From Vreelandella sedimenti (GTDB lineage: Bacteria; Pseudomonadota; Gammaproteobacteria; Pseudomonadales; Halomonadaceae), in assembly GCF_013416325.1 (NCBI RefSeq), contig NZ_JACCGK010000019.1, positions 80,575 to 113,248 of the forward strand: DNA of 32,674 nucleotides, in the 5' to 3' direction. Shown piece after piece: positions 1 to 7,259 of this stretch. The notes beneath the pieces are model-generated. The model saw only the letters and a list, made by a program, of their open reading frames with translations, searched no databases and was not told where the DNA came from. Within the stretch, counting starts at the first letter, position 1; each line of letters starts with the position of its first letter. The position numbers and the translations under genes were made by a program.

Positions 1-1
1 G

Positions 2-268
2 GGCGGGGCCGTCGTTACCACCTTTATCGGCTATCGGCTGGTATTCAAGCGTACTGCTCCACTGCTGGGTGGCGTCTTTCAGTTACCGACCAAACGAGAG
101 TTAGATGCGAAGTTGTTAGGGGGCGCGGCCCTGTTTGGCATTGGCTGGGGACTTTCCGGCTACTGCCCAGGGCCAGCGATTGCCTCCATCGGCGGTCTTT
201 CCTTACCGCTATTGGCCATGCTGGTGACCATGGTGTTGGGGTGGTTTGCCGCTAAGCGTCTCGCCTAG
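2..268 (+). CDS. YeeE/YedE-family (DUF6691-like) membrane transporter, C-terminal part
   Basis: Only the last 88 codons are in the window; the gene starts to the left. The visible protein has two hydrophobic stretches and the motif GIGWGLSGYCPGPAIA at about visible residues 46-61, which is the hallmark of the YeeE/YedE-like inner-membrane proteins linked to uptake of sulfur compounds such as thiosulfate. The conserved Cys in GYCPGP is present. A preceding segment (FQLPTKRELDAKLLGGAALF) is typical of the DUF6691 half of these transporters. A strong terminator follows 32 bases after the stop, so this is the last gene of its transcript. The family assignment is from recognised motifs; the substrate is unknown. 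Confidence 0.8.
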   Translation, partial: GGAVVTTFIGYRLVFKRTAPLLGGVFQLPTKRELDAKLLGGAALFGIGWGLSGYCPGPAIASIGGLSLPLLAMLVTMVLGWFAAKRLA

Positions 269-300
269 CCATTCGTCCTTATTCGGCGATTGCCATGCCC

Positions 301-335
301 ACGCCCTTGCCTTCACCGCAAGGGTGTTTTTATTT
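301..335 (+). terminator. Rho-independent terminator after the YeeE-like gene
   Basis: ACGCCCTTGC (301-310) pairs with GCAAGGGTGT (318-327), ten base pairs with one G-T, around a seven-base loop, and is followed by a T-rich run to 335. It lies 32 bases after the stop of the YeeE-like gene. An open reading frame that appears to begin at 295 starts inside this hairpin, so that start is not real. Confidence 0.85.
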
Positions 336-336
336 G

Positions 337-990
337 TCTAAACACTGGGTTAACGCCCGTCAGGCGGTGCGAGCGGTGACCAGTGATTTGGTCATTCTTG
401 ATCGCGGATTACCCGATGCACTCGCCCCGGTCGCTACGTATGGCCTCCCTAAAGAGACTCGTCCGCTAATTGAAACCTCAAATACGCTTCTTGAGTGTGT
501 ACAGCAAGCCATTATCCGCGAGCAGCGCTTTACAAACCATGCCTCCGCTGACTGTAATCAAAACCCACCTGCAAATGGCTCGCAGGGTCGAAAGTCAGGC
601 TGCAATAACATCGCTCAACTATGCTCAAGAGTGCGTTGTGCGGTTGAGCTAAACCCTTGACCAGTTACTCACTCTGGCTCGTCTAGAGGTGCGTGTGCGT
701 TTTGATTATGGCCAAGCTAGTCGCGTCGCAGATGTGGCCGAACATGCCCCGGCAAATAGCTTGTACGACAAACAAGTCCGCTTTATAGAGCCATCCCACT
801 GGCCTGATGTTGCTCTTGCGATGCCCACGTTAACGTTGATGCGCAGTGGGAGTCAGGGGAGCGTCGTCTCACTTTTAGCGTTAGCGACCAAGGCTCAGGT
901 GTTGATAGCGCAAATTAACGCATCGATTCTGGCGCGCCAGTAAACAGCAGCGCAGTGGACTGGGGCTAGCCATTGTGGCCGCTAACGCAG
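337..990 (+). pseudogene. Decayed two-component system: receiver fragment fused to a QseC/PmrB-like sensor kinase remnant
   Basis: Fragments in different frames line up in order with an OmpR-type response regulator followed by its sensor kinase. The piece SDLVILDRGLPD (about 382-417) is the receiver phosphorylation site region. It runs straight into the HAMP/DHp linker of a kinase (PKETRPLIETSNTLLE, then QQAIIREQRFTNHAS). The H-box HELRT is missing, and a frame change leads to PLTVIKTHLQMARR (from about 541). An in-frame TAA at 650-652 interrupts RLS and TLDQLLTLARLE. The N-box is gone; a third frame carries SVSDQGSGV (about 880-905) and a later one FWRASKQQRSGLGLAIVAA (about 925-985). The remnant has at least one large internal deletion, loss of the phospho-acceptor His, a nonsense codon and several indels. 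It cannot encode a working kinase. The order of parts suggests a response regulator-kinase operon collapsed by deletion. Confidence 0.8.
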
Positions 991-1164
991 CTTGCGGTGT
1001 TGGGATCGCTATGTTCATTATATTTTCTAGCCTTATTGGGGGCCGTTGCCGCGCGGGCAGGTGGGACGCCAACGCTCAAGGCTGCTTTGCGAGTCATGTT
1101 TTGGGGTGCACTTGCTATGGCCATCACATCCGGCATAGGGCGGGTATTTGGTGTGGTGGCTTAA
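991..1164 (+). pseudogene. VIT1/CCC1-family transporter, C-terminal fragment
   Basis: About 57 codons read LAVLGSLCSLYFLALLGAV, then AARAGGTPTLKAALRVMFWG and ALAMAITSGIGRVFG, ending at a TAA. This matches the last two membrane helices of VIT1/CCC1-family Fe/Mn transporters (the small-residue pattern AxxGGxPxxxAxxRVxxWGxxAMAxTxxIG). No upstream half exists: the fragment abuts the dying kinase remnant, and the apparent start near 973 belongs to the kinase G2 box in another frame. I read it as a truncated relic. A full VIT protein has about 230 residues with five helices. Confidence 0.65.
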
Positions 1165-1435
1165 CTACGTGAATTGTTGGGATTGATATCAATAATGGGA
1201 GAAAGCACTACGCCCATTCACCAGCAACCATAAGGTGTCATCAATTCAGATGTCGGTTACCGGTTGATAAACGGTATTTATCGTGTCGTTGCAACACTAC
1301 GAACGCGTAGTGTTCAAAAGTAGTTTAACGATAGGCGTCTCGCTTGCGGACGTGCAATGAGGTATTCGACTACCTTTCAGTCACCAAATGCTTATTACAC
1401 GGGATAATTGGCGGATCAATGATAAGGCCTAGCTG
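1165..1435. other. Gene-free stretch between the relics and the integrase
   Basis: No convincing coding sequence is seen. The stretch carries a perfect 9-bp inverted repeat (1293-1301 with 1306-1314) and a smaller one (GATAAA/TTTATC near 1266-1282). No T-run follows either, so they are not obvious terminators for the integrase, which ends at 1436 on the minus strand. Confidence 0.5.
1293..1314. repeat. Perfect 9-bp inverted repeat downstream of the integrase gene
   Basis: AACACTACG and CGTAGTGTT are separated by AACG. There is no adjacent T-tract. It could be a protein-binding palindrome or a processing hairpin; its function is unknown. Confidence 0.6.
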
Positions 1436-2632
1436 TTATACCAAAAAAGTGTAATCGGCCCAGTGCTGCATCATAGCTCGGCGCTTTTCAAAAAGGTCTC
1501 CTCGACGATAGGCGGCCTCAACTTTATTCTCAATTGCATGAGCCAGTGCCATTTCAGCTACATCCCTTGGATAGCTCGTTACCTCGCCTGTCCAATCCCT
1601 AAAGCTTGAGCGGAATCCGTGGGGCACATAATTGCCTTTTTCACCACTAGGCCCGTAACCTAGCCCACGCATAAATTGCAGAAGCGACATATTGGATAAT
1701 GGTCGACCCGCTTTCATTCCCGGGAAAATAAAGCTATTGCCTTTCACGCGAGAGAGGCTCAGTAAAAGATCAATTGCCTGCTTAGATAGTGGCACTCTGT
1801 GTTCTCGATTAGCTTTCATGCGCTCTGCTGGTATTTGCCACGTAGCTTTTCCAATGTCGATCTCTTTCCACTCAGCGTTGAGCACCTCTGAGGTACGTGT
1901 GGCTGTCAGTATCAAAAATAGTAGTGCTTTTGATGACATGCTTTTGTAGAGCTGAACTGAGCCCATAAATGTCGCTACCTGATCATAAGGCATAGCAGGA
2001 TGGTGATTCACCTTTTGAACCCTTGACGGCTTAGCTAAGAGTTTATCGAGATGGCCACGCCAGCGGGCAGGGTTGACCTGGTCGCGATACTCATGGGCTG
2101 CTGCGAAGTCTAATATGTTTTCAATTCGACCTTGAACACGCTTAGCTGTTTCATTCTTGACTGTCCAGATAGGCGTGAGGATCTTCAATATATCCTGAGT
2201 GGTGACCTCTTCTACGGGTAGGTTACCTATTACCGGGCGCACGTATGTTTTAAGAGTGCTTACCCACTGACGTGCATGCTTGGCATTTCGCCAGCTGCGA
2301 CGGTGGGATTGAATATAGCGTGCTGCGCAGTGGGTAACCGTTACAGTCACGGACTTTTTTTCATTTTTCTGCTCACGAACAGCCAGTGGGTCGATGCCTT
2401 GTTTGACGAGCTTTCGATTTTCTGCGGCTGATTCGCGTGCGTCTGATAGTGTTTTGTCAGCATAACTACCAAGACCCATGTCACGTAACCTGCCATTCCA
2501 TCGAAAACGGTAAATCCAGCTTGCGCCGCCACCTTTGCCAATTTTGAGGTACAACCCATCCCCATCATTGGTCATGCCAGGGTTTGACTCCCTGACCAGC
2601 TTTTGAACGCCTTTTGTCGTGAGTTTGCCCAT
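1436..2632 (-). CDS. Tyrosine-type site-specific integrase of the P4/DUF4102 group
   Basis: A full-length 398-residue recombinase that integrates and excises the mobile element at a tRNA gene. Residues 1-90 match the DUF4102 arm-binding domain (MTNDGDGLYLKI, GASWIYRFRWNGRLRDMGLG). Residues about 100-200 are the core-binding SAM-like domain. The catalytic domain shows the expected set: R246 in TATRTSEV, K273, H338 and R341 in PHGFRSSFRDW, H365 in ALAH, and the nucleophile Y375 in VEAAYRRGDL. A GGGGA ribosome-binding site sits eight bases before the ATG. The gene reads away from a partial tRNA-Ser end at 2813-2828. All catalytic residues are present, so the enzyme looks functional even though neighbouring cargo is decayed. 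Confidence 0.95.
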   Translation of the reverse strand: MGKLTTKGVQKLVRESNPGMTNDGDGLYLKIGKGGGASWIYRFRWNGRLRDMGLGSYADKTLSDARESAAENRKLVKQGIDPLAVREQKNEKKSVTVTVTHCAARYIQSHRRSWRNAKHARQWVSTLKTYVRPVIGNLPVEEVTTQDILKILTPIWTVKNETAKRVQGRIENILDFAAAHEYRDQVNPARWRGHLDKLLAKPSRVQKVNHHPAMPYDQVATFMGSVQLYKSMSSKALLFLILTATRTSEVLNAEWKEIDIGKATWQIPAERMKANREHRVPLSKQAIDLLLSLSRVKGNSFIFPGMKAGRPLSNMSLLQFMRGLGYGPSGEKGNYVPHGFRSSFRDWTGEVTSYPRDVAEMALAHAIENKVEAAYRRGDLFEKRRAMMQHWADYTFLV

Positions 2633-2673
2633 AGCCGCTATCCCCGAAGTATGTTTTTAGCGTACCACATTTT

Positions 2674-2694
2674 AGCCCATACACCAGCCCATAC
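2674..2694. repeat. Direct repeats AGCCCATAC upstream of the integrase
   Basis: AGCCCATAC occurs at 2674-2682 and 2686-2694 with a 12-base period, between the integrase start and the attachment site. This is where arm-type integrase binding sites or an autoregulatory operator would lie. The role is an inference from position and repetition. Confidence 0.45.
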
Positions 2695-2812
2695 TTCTAA
2701 TATGTTTTACGTTGTATGTGAGTGGGTGTGGTTGGACTGTATCGACTATTATTTTATTATAAATCAGTGGCTTGTTGTATCATTGTGGATGCTGTTGTAC
2801 ATGTAGTATGCG

Positions 2813-2828
2813 GACTCCCCCTCCGCCA
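2813..2828 (+). other. Attachment-site remnant: 3' end of a tRNA-Ser gene
   Basis: GACTCCCCCTCCGCCA is the end of a serine tRNA: the tail of the T-arm, the seven-base acceptor strand CCCCTCC (2818-2824), discriminator G and encoded CCA (2826-2828). The sequence upstream cannot fold into the rest of a tRNA-Ser. It lies 180 bases behind the integrase start. This is the expected picture for the right junction of an element inserted in a tRNA-Ser, with the restored tRNA outside the window to the left. The tRNA identity is inferred from the acceptor sequence. Confidence 0.65.
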
Positions 2829-2837
2829 CAGAATTTT

Positions 2838-2872
2838 AAAGGCCGTCAAGCTCTTAGCTCGACGGCCTTTTT
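2838..2872 (+). terminator. Rho-independent terminator behind the tRNA-Ser remnant
   Basis: AAAGGCCGTC (2838-2847) pairs with GACGGCCTTT (2861-2870), with a further AGCT/AGCT pairing inside, and ends in TTTTT. It begins nine bases after the encoded CCA, so it is most simply the original terminator of the tRNA-Ser gene, left on the chromosome side of the junction. Confidence 0.85.
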
Positions 2873-2919
2873 CGTTTTTGGCTGTCTGGCATTGTCTTGG
2901 GAAAAATAAAGAAAGCTGT

Positions 2920-3003
2920 TTAAAAAGGCAGCACTCCACCGAAGCCAATACCCAGCACGGCAACGATAACCACAACGATAACGACGATAGTGGTAGTAGA
3001 CAT
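2920..3003 (-). CDS. Possible 27-residue single-helix membrane microprotein
   Basis: An ATG at 3003-3001 opens 27 codons. The peptide begins MSTTT, continues with about 20 mostly Val, Ile, Leu, Ala and Gly residues (IVVIVVVIVAVLGIGFGG) and ends VLPF. It would be one transmembrane helix with almost no soluble part. A strong ribosome-binding site, AAGGA with seven bases to the ATG, decides this start. A longer in-frame reading back to 3219 overlaps the LysR gene antisense and has no such site. A GCTG/CAGC hairpin with a T-rich tail lies just after the stop (about 2926-2895). I recognise no family. The gene is downstream of the LysR gene on the same strand but 157 bases away, so it may have its own promoter. 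Confidence 0.5.
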   Translation of the reverse strand: MSTTTIVVIVVVIVAVLGIGFGGVLPF

Positions 3004-3160
3004 ATTCTCTTCCTTTGAGTAGTGAGCGTTGCTATAGCGTAGTCGCGAAAGCGCTATTTCGCACGTTGGCGAAAGCGACTGCACTGGGGTTTCCTCACGA
3101 CGGAATGAGGTGGCCAGCGGGAGTAGGGCAGGTAGGGGGCTGCTGGGCTTGTCGCCGTTC

Positions 3161-4060
3161 TTACCTGACTTGCTGTTGCTCTTTGAGGCAGTTAAGCAGC
3201 AACTGACGAATTTCTTCATGTGCCTCCGAATCGACGCGCCATATGCAGTGCGACTGATGTCGTGTCGTTGAATCGGTCAGGGGAAGAAAGCTCACATTGG
3301 AAAACCCGGCTTTGGCAAGTGATTGGGGTACCAGGGCAACTCCCATCGCATTGGCTACCAGAGCAAGAATGGTCAACCAGTGGGAGACTTCGTGGCAGAT
3401 ATGAGGTTTAACATCGGCGTGGTGGAACAGGCCGATGATCCTGTCGTAATAGTGAGGGGCAAGGTCGCGTCCAAACAGGATGATGGGCTCATTGGCCAGT
3501 TCCTTGACCGCCAACTCGCGTCGGCCTGCCAGGTGGTGATGCGCTGGCAAGCAGCACAGGAAGGGTTCGTCCGACAGGATGACCGACTCGATTCCCTCGG
3601 GTAACGGCATCGAATGGATGAAGCCGATATCGAGCTGCTCCTGCATCACTGCTTCTACTTGATCTGCCGAGTTGCGTTCGATCAATTGTATTTCGATGCC
3701 TGGATAGCGGGATTGCAGGCGTTTGAGCAGTTCCGGTAGGCCGCGAAAGAGCATGGCGGGCGTAAATCCAACACGCACCAAGCCGGTGGCGCTCGAGGCA
3801 ATGCGCTGCACCAGCGTTTGCGAGTCTTCTAGCTGCTCGAGAATCCGGCGTGCCTGGCGCTGGAAGGCTTCTCCGGCGGGCGTGAGGGTAACGCGTTTGC
3901 TATTGCGCAGCAGCAGTTTGACCTTTAGCTCCTCTTCCAGTTGACGCAGGCTGGCACTTAGCGGTGGTTGAGAAATATGCAGGCGCTGCGCTGCTCTTCC
4001 GAAATGCAGCTCCTCCGAGAGCACCAGAAAGTAACGCAGCTGTCGAAATGTCAGCGCCAT
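3161..4060 (-). CDS. LysR-family transcriptional regulator
   Basis: A 299-residue regulator of usual LysR length. The N-terminal winged helix-turn-helix is clear (LRYFLVLSEELHFGRAAQRL, then ISQPPLSASLRQLEEEL, residues about 8-50), followed by the linker and a periplasmic-binding-like effector domain from about residue 90. The N-terminal wording LHFGRAAQRLHISQPPLS resembles the CatR/BenM branch, which senses small carboxylic acids. It is transcribed divergently from the acyl-CoA dehydrogenase operon across a 141-base spacer, the classical arrangement for a LysR activator and its target. I infer that it controls that operon in response to the imported acid or its CoA product. The effector is unknown. 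Confidence 0.9.
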   Translation of the reverse strand: MALTFRQLRYFLVLSEELHFGRAAQRLHISQPPLSASLRQLEEELKVKLLLRNSKRVTLTPAGEAFQRQARRILEQLEDSQTLVQRIASSATGLVRVGFTPAMLFRGLPELLKRLQSRYPGIEIQLIERNSADQVEAVMQEQLDIGFIHSMPLPEGIESVILSDEPFLCCLPAHHHLAGRRELAVKELANEPIILFGRDLAPHYYDRIIGLFHHADVKPHICHEVSHWLTILALVANAMGVALVPQSLAKAGFSNVSFLPLTDSTTRHQSHCIWRVDSEAHEEIRQLLLNCLKEQQQVR

Positions 4061-4109
4061 TGGCTTCGTTCCTTTATCGTTTCTTGTTCTTCAATCATAC
4101 ATAAAACTG

Positions 4110-4180
4110 AATCAATGGATCCTAAAACAGTATTGGATACGGCCTCCATACCCGCCTAATGTGACGATAAAACATATAAT
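4110..4180 (+). promoter_or_regulatory. Divergent LysR/acyl-CoA dehydrogenase control region
   Basis: A good -10 hexamer TATAAT sits at 4175-4180, ahead of the dehydrogenase start at 4202. No recognisable -35 lies 16-18 bases upstream, as expected for an activator-dependent promoter. Upstream are AATGGAT (4114-4120) and ATTGGAT (4132-4138), and the palindrome GTATTGGATAC (4130-4140). These are candidate LysR half-sites; the assignment is inferred. Confidence 0.4.
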
Positions 4181-4201
4181 AAGTCCAAGAGGTACGTCGT
4201 C

Positions 4202-5968
4202 GTGAGTGAAATGATACACCGCAATATCCCCGATTCCTGGGGGCAGAACAGTTACCATAACGATCCCACCCTTTCCCAACTTCTGGATCTCTATTTGCCG
4301 ACGGCGCTACGTCAGCACCTGGAGCGCCACTTCAACGAGATGGGAGCCCTTGCTGGCGGTGAACTGGAAACGCTGGCCATCGAGGCTGACAATCATCCGC
4401 CTGAACTTGCCCTGCGCAGCAGAAATGGCACCGAGCGTCAGAAGATCCTCAAGCATCCAGCCTATCAACGCCTGGAAGCGTATGCCTATGGGCAGTTCGG
4501 GCTGGCGGCCATGTCGCACCGCGGTGGCGTGCTTGACTGGTCGGAACCCATGCCGCCGGTGGTGAAGTATGCGCTGACGTACCTGTTCGTGCAGGCAGAG
4601 TTTGGCCTTTGCTGCCCGCTTAGCATGACCGATGCACTGACTCGCACGTTGCGCAAGTTCGGCGACGACGCCTTGGTGAACCGCTACCTGGAAGCGTTGA
4701 CCTCACAGGACATGGATCTGGCTTATCAGGGAGCCATGTTCATGACCGAGCAGGATGCAGGCTCTGATGTAGGGGCGATTACTACGGAAGCGAGGCAGAA
4801 AGACGGCAAATGGCGCCTTTATGGCGACAAATGGTTCTGCTCTAACCCCGATGCCGCGCTGGCGATGGTATTGGCGCGCCCCGAGCAGGGGGAGCGGGGC
4901 ACTCGCGGTCTCACACTGTTCCTGCTGCCCCGGTATCTAGAAAATGGTGATCTTAACCATTACCGCATCGTACGCCTGAAAGACAAGCTGGGTACTCGCT
5001 CCATGGCGAGCGGTGAGATTCTGCTCGAAGGCGCCGAAGCCTATGTGGTGGGAGAGCCGGGGCAGGGCTTCAAGCAGATGACAGACATGATCAACATGTC
5101 TCGTCTCTCGAACGGAGTGCGGTCGGCGGGGTTGATGCGGCGCTCACTCAACGAGGCGCTTTTCATTGCTCGCCATCGTCAGGCGTTCGGTAGCCAGCTC
5201 ATCGAGCTACCGCTTATGCAGCGTCAGCTCAGCAAGATGATGCTTACTGCCGAGCAGGGACGCACGATGGTCTTCCACACGGCCGAGTGTCTGCGGCGTG
5301 CCGATGCGGGGGATGCCCAGGCAGCCAAGCTATTGCGCATCCTGACACCCATGATCAAGTTCCGCACCACGCGGGATGCACGCAAGGTGGCTGGGGATGG
5401 TATGGAAGTACGTGGTGGTTGTGGCTACATCGAGGAGTGGTCGGATGCCCGTGTGCTGCGCGATGCCCACCTTGGCTCAATATGGGAAGGCACCAGCAAT
5501 ATCGTTGCCCTGGATGTTTTTCGGGCGATTCGGCGTGAACAGACCTTGCCGGTACTGGCTGACTACTTGCACCAGCAGTTGCAAGCGTCCGCCATGGAGG
5601 ATCACGAGCGCCACCTGTTGCAGGTGCTCCTCGACAAGGCAGTAGAGAGCGCGAATGCACTGGCAGAGGATCCTGCCTGCGAGCACGACGCGCGACGGAT
5701 TGCCAGCGGTCTCTACCACATTACCTCCGCTATTCTTATGGCCTGGGAGGCGTCCCGGATCACGGGAGACAGGCGGCGACTGGCACTGGCCTGGCTGGTG
5801 GTACGCCACAAGTTACTACCCCCCGATCCGCTATCGGTCAGTCGAGCGTCACCGGAAGCGCTGGCGATGCTGCTCAGCGAAACGCCGATGACCGACGAAC
5901 AGGTCGCGGTGGTGGTGAATACCCAAGTACTGGCGCGTTCCCGCGGGCTGGAGGTGGGGCATGGATAA
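4202..5968 (+). CDS. AidB-like acyl-CoA dehydrogenase
   Basis: A 588-residue flavoprotein predicted to oxidise an acyl-CoA to its 2,3-enoyl form. It matches the AidB-type branch, longer than the usual 380-residue dehydrogenases. Motifs in order are MTEQDAGSDVGAITTEA (FAD-binding loop, about residues 181-197), KLGTRSMASGE (about 263-273), GGCGYIEEWSDARVLRDA and SIWEGTSNI. E429 in WEGTSNI is at the position of the catalytic Glu of medium-chain enzymes. AidB itself binds DNA, but its role in that is not implied here because the gene sits in a catabolic operon. The GTG start at 4202 has AAGAGG nine bases upstream; an ATG at 4211 is possible. The stop overlaps the next gene by eight bases, indicating translational coupling. 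Confidence 0.88.
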   Translation: MSEMIHRNIPDSWGQNSYHNDPTLSQLLDLYLPTALRQHLERHFNEMGALAGGELETLAIEADNHPPELALRSRNGTERQKILKHPAYQRLEAYAYGQFGLAAMSHRGGVLDWSEPMPPVVKYALTYLFVQAEFGLCCPLSMTDALTRTLRKFGDDALVNRYLEALTSQDMDLAYQGAMFMTEQDAGSDVGAITTEARQKDGKWRLYGDKWFCSNPDAALAMVLARPEQGERGTRGLTLFLLPRYLENGDLNHYRIVRLKDKLGTRSMASGEILLEGAEAYVVGEPGQGFKQMTDMINMSRLSNGVRSAGLMRRSLNEALFIARHRQAFGSQLIELPLMQRQLSKMMLTAEQGRTMVFHTAECLRRADAGDAQAAKLLRILTPMIKFRTTRDARKVAGDGMEVRGGCGYIEEWSDARVLRDAHLGSIWEGTSNIVALDVFRAIRREQTLPVLADYLHQQLQASAMEDHERHLLQVLLDKAVESANALAEDPACEHDARRIASGLYHITSAILMAWEASRITGDRRRLALAWLVVRHKLLPPDPLSVSRASPEALAMLLSETPMTDEQVAVVVNTQVLARSRGLEVGHG

Positions 5969-7157
5969 GCCCAATGGTGCACTGAGCGGAATCAAGGTGA
6001 TTGATCTTAGTCGTGTGCTGGGAGGCCCGTACTGCACCCAGGTGCTGGGTGACTACGGTGCGGATGTGATCAAGATCGAGCCTCCTGGCGGGGATGAAAC
6101 CCGTGGCTGGGGGCCTCCTTTCGAAGGCGATGCAGCTTCCTATTTCCACGGCTTGAATCGCAGCAAGCGCGGGATGGCGCTGGATCTTCGCCATCCCGAC
6201 GGCAAGGCACTGCTACTGCAGTTGCTGGAGGGCGCCGATGTGCTGGTGGAAAACTTCAAGCCGGGAACCCTGGAGAAGTGGGGGTTGAGCTATGACATTC
6301 TCAGCGCGCACTTTCCCCGCCTGATCCAGTGTCGAATCAGTGGGTTTGGTGCTGATGGTCCGATGGGCGGTTTGCCTGGCTATGACGCCATCATCCAGGC
6401 AATGGCGGGGCTGATGAGCGTCAACGGTGAGAAACAGGGGGAGCCGCTGCGCGTGGGGCTGCCCATTGTCGATATCGTGACTGGCCTCAATGCCGTCATC
6501 GGTATCACCTTGGCTCTCCATGAGCGTACGCGCAGCGGGCGTGGGCAGTTTGTCGAGACAGCACTGTTCGACTCCGGGCTGTCCTTGATGCATCCCCACT
6601 TTCCCAACGTGTTCTACGGTGGTCCGCCGCCACGCCGCACGGGAAATGAGCATCCCAATATTGCCCCTTATGAGGTCTACCGGACGGCAACACAGCCGAT
6701 TTTTCTGGCGGTTGGCAATAATGTGCAGTTCGCGCGCTTATGCGAGTTGCTCGAATGCCACGACGTTAGCCAGGATGAACGCTTTGCAACCAATGGTGCC
6801 CGCCTGGGTAACCGCGATGCACTGCGTGATGTGCTGGAAAGTGCCATGGTCAGGTGGGAAGGGGATAAGCTTGCCGACCTATTGATGCGTATCGGCGTTC
6901 CCTGCGGGCCCGTACTCGATACCACGCAAGCGCTGGCGCATCCGCATACCCAGCACCGCGATATGATCGTCAATATCGGTCATTACAAGGGCACTGGCTC
7001 GCCGATCAAGCTAGCCCGTACGCCCTCGCGCTATGAAACGCCACCGCCACGCTTTGCCGAACATACCGACGCAATCCTTCATGAAGCAGGATTGACCGTG
7101 CAACAAATAGAGCATCTGAGAGCGAAAGGCGTGCTGCCAGATATGCCGGTGACATGA
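5961..7157 (+). CDS. Family III CoA-transferase (CaiB/BaiF type)
   Basis: A 398-residue enzyme that moves CoA between carboxylic acids. The N-terminus LSGIKVIDLSRVLGGPYCTQ and the segment GADVIKIEPPGGDETRGW are typical of CaiB/BaiF proteins. The catalytic Asp that forms the acyl-enzyme anhydride corresponds to D142 in LPGYDAIIQAMAGLM. RSGRGQFVETALFD and PNIAPYEVY are further family blocks. It starts inside the end of the acyl-CoA dehydrogenase gene (eight-base overlap), so both should be made together. The likely scheme is uptake of an acid, activation to its CoA ester by this enzyme, then dehydrogenation by its neighbour. The CoA donor and acid cannot be read from sequence. Confidence 0.93.
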   Translation: MDKPNGALSGIKVIDLSRVLGGPYCTQVLGDYGADVIKIEPPGGDETRGWGPPFEGDAASYFHGLNRSKRGMALDLRHPDGKALLLQLLEGADVLVENFKPGTLEKWGLSYDILSAHFPRLIQCRISGFGADGPMGGLPGYDAIIQAMAGLMSVNGEKQGEPLRVGLPIVDIVTGLNAVIGITLALHERTRSGRGQFVETALFDSGLSLMHPHFPNVFYGGPPPRRTGNEHPNIAPYEVYRTATQPIFLAVGNNVQFARLCELLECHDVSQDERFATNGARLGNRDALRDVLESAMVRWEGDKLADLLMRIGVPCGPVLDTTQALAHPHTQHRDMIVNIGHYKGTGSPIKLARTPSRYETPPPRFAEHTDAILHEAGLTVQQIEHLRAKGVLPDMPVT

Positions 7158-7259
7158 AGCCTTTGCACAACACGCTGTACACCATTGCCCAATTCTATGG
7201 GCTGAAAAATAAGCACAATTAACGTTACGCCAATAACAACACAACATGAGAGCAAACCC

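Noticed and set aside
295..660. Open frame of 121 codons read as a gene
   Set aside because: Its start is inside the terminator hairpin at 301-335, and the rest matches pieces of a response regulator and a kinase. It is a remnant, not a gene.
2740..2834. Complete tRNA-Ser ending at 2828
   Set aside because: The bases upstream of 2813 cannot form the acceptor, D and anticodon arms. Only the 3' end is present.
2920..3219. 99-residue version of the small membrane protein
   Set aside because: It overlaps the LysR gene end and has no ribosome-binding site; the strong site points to the 27-residue form.
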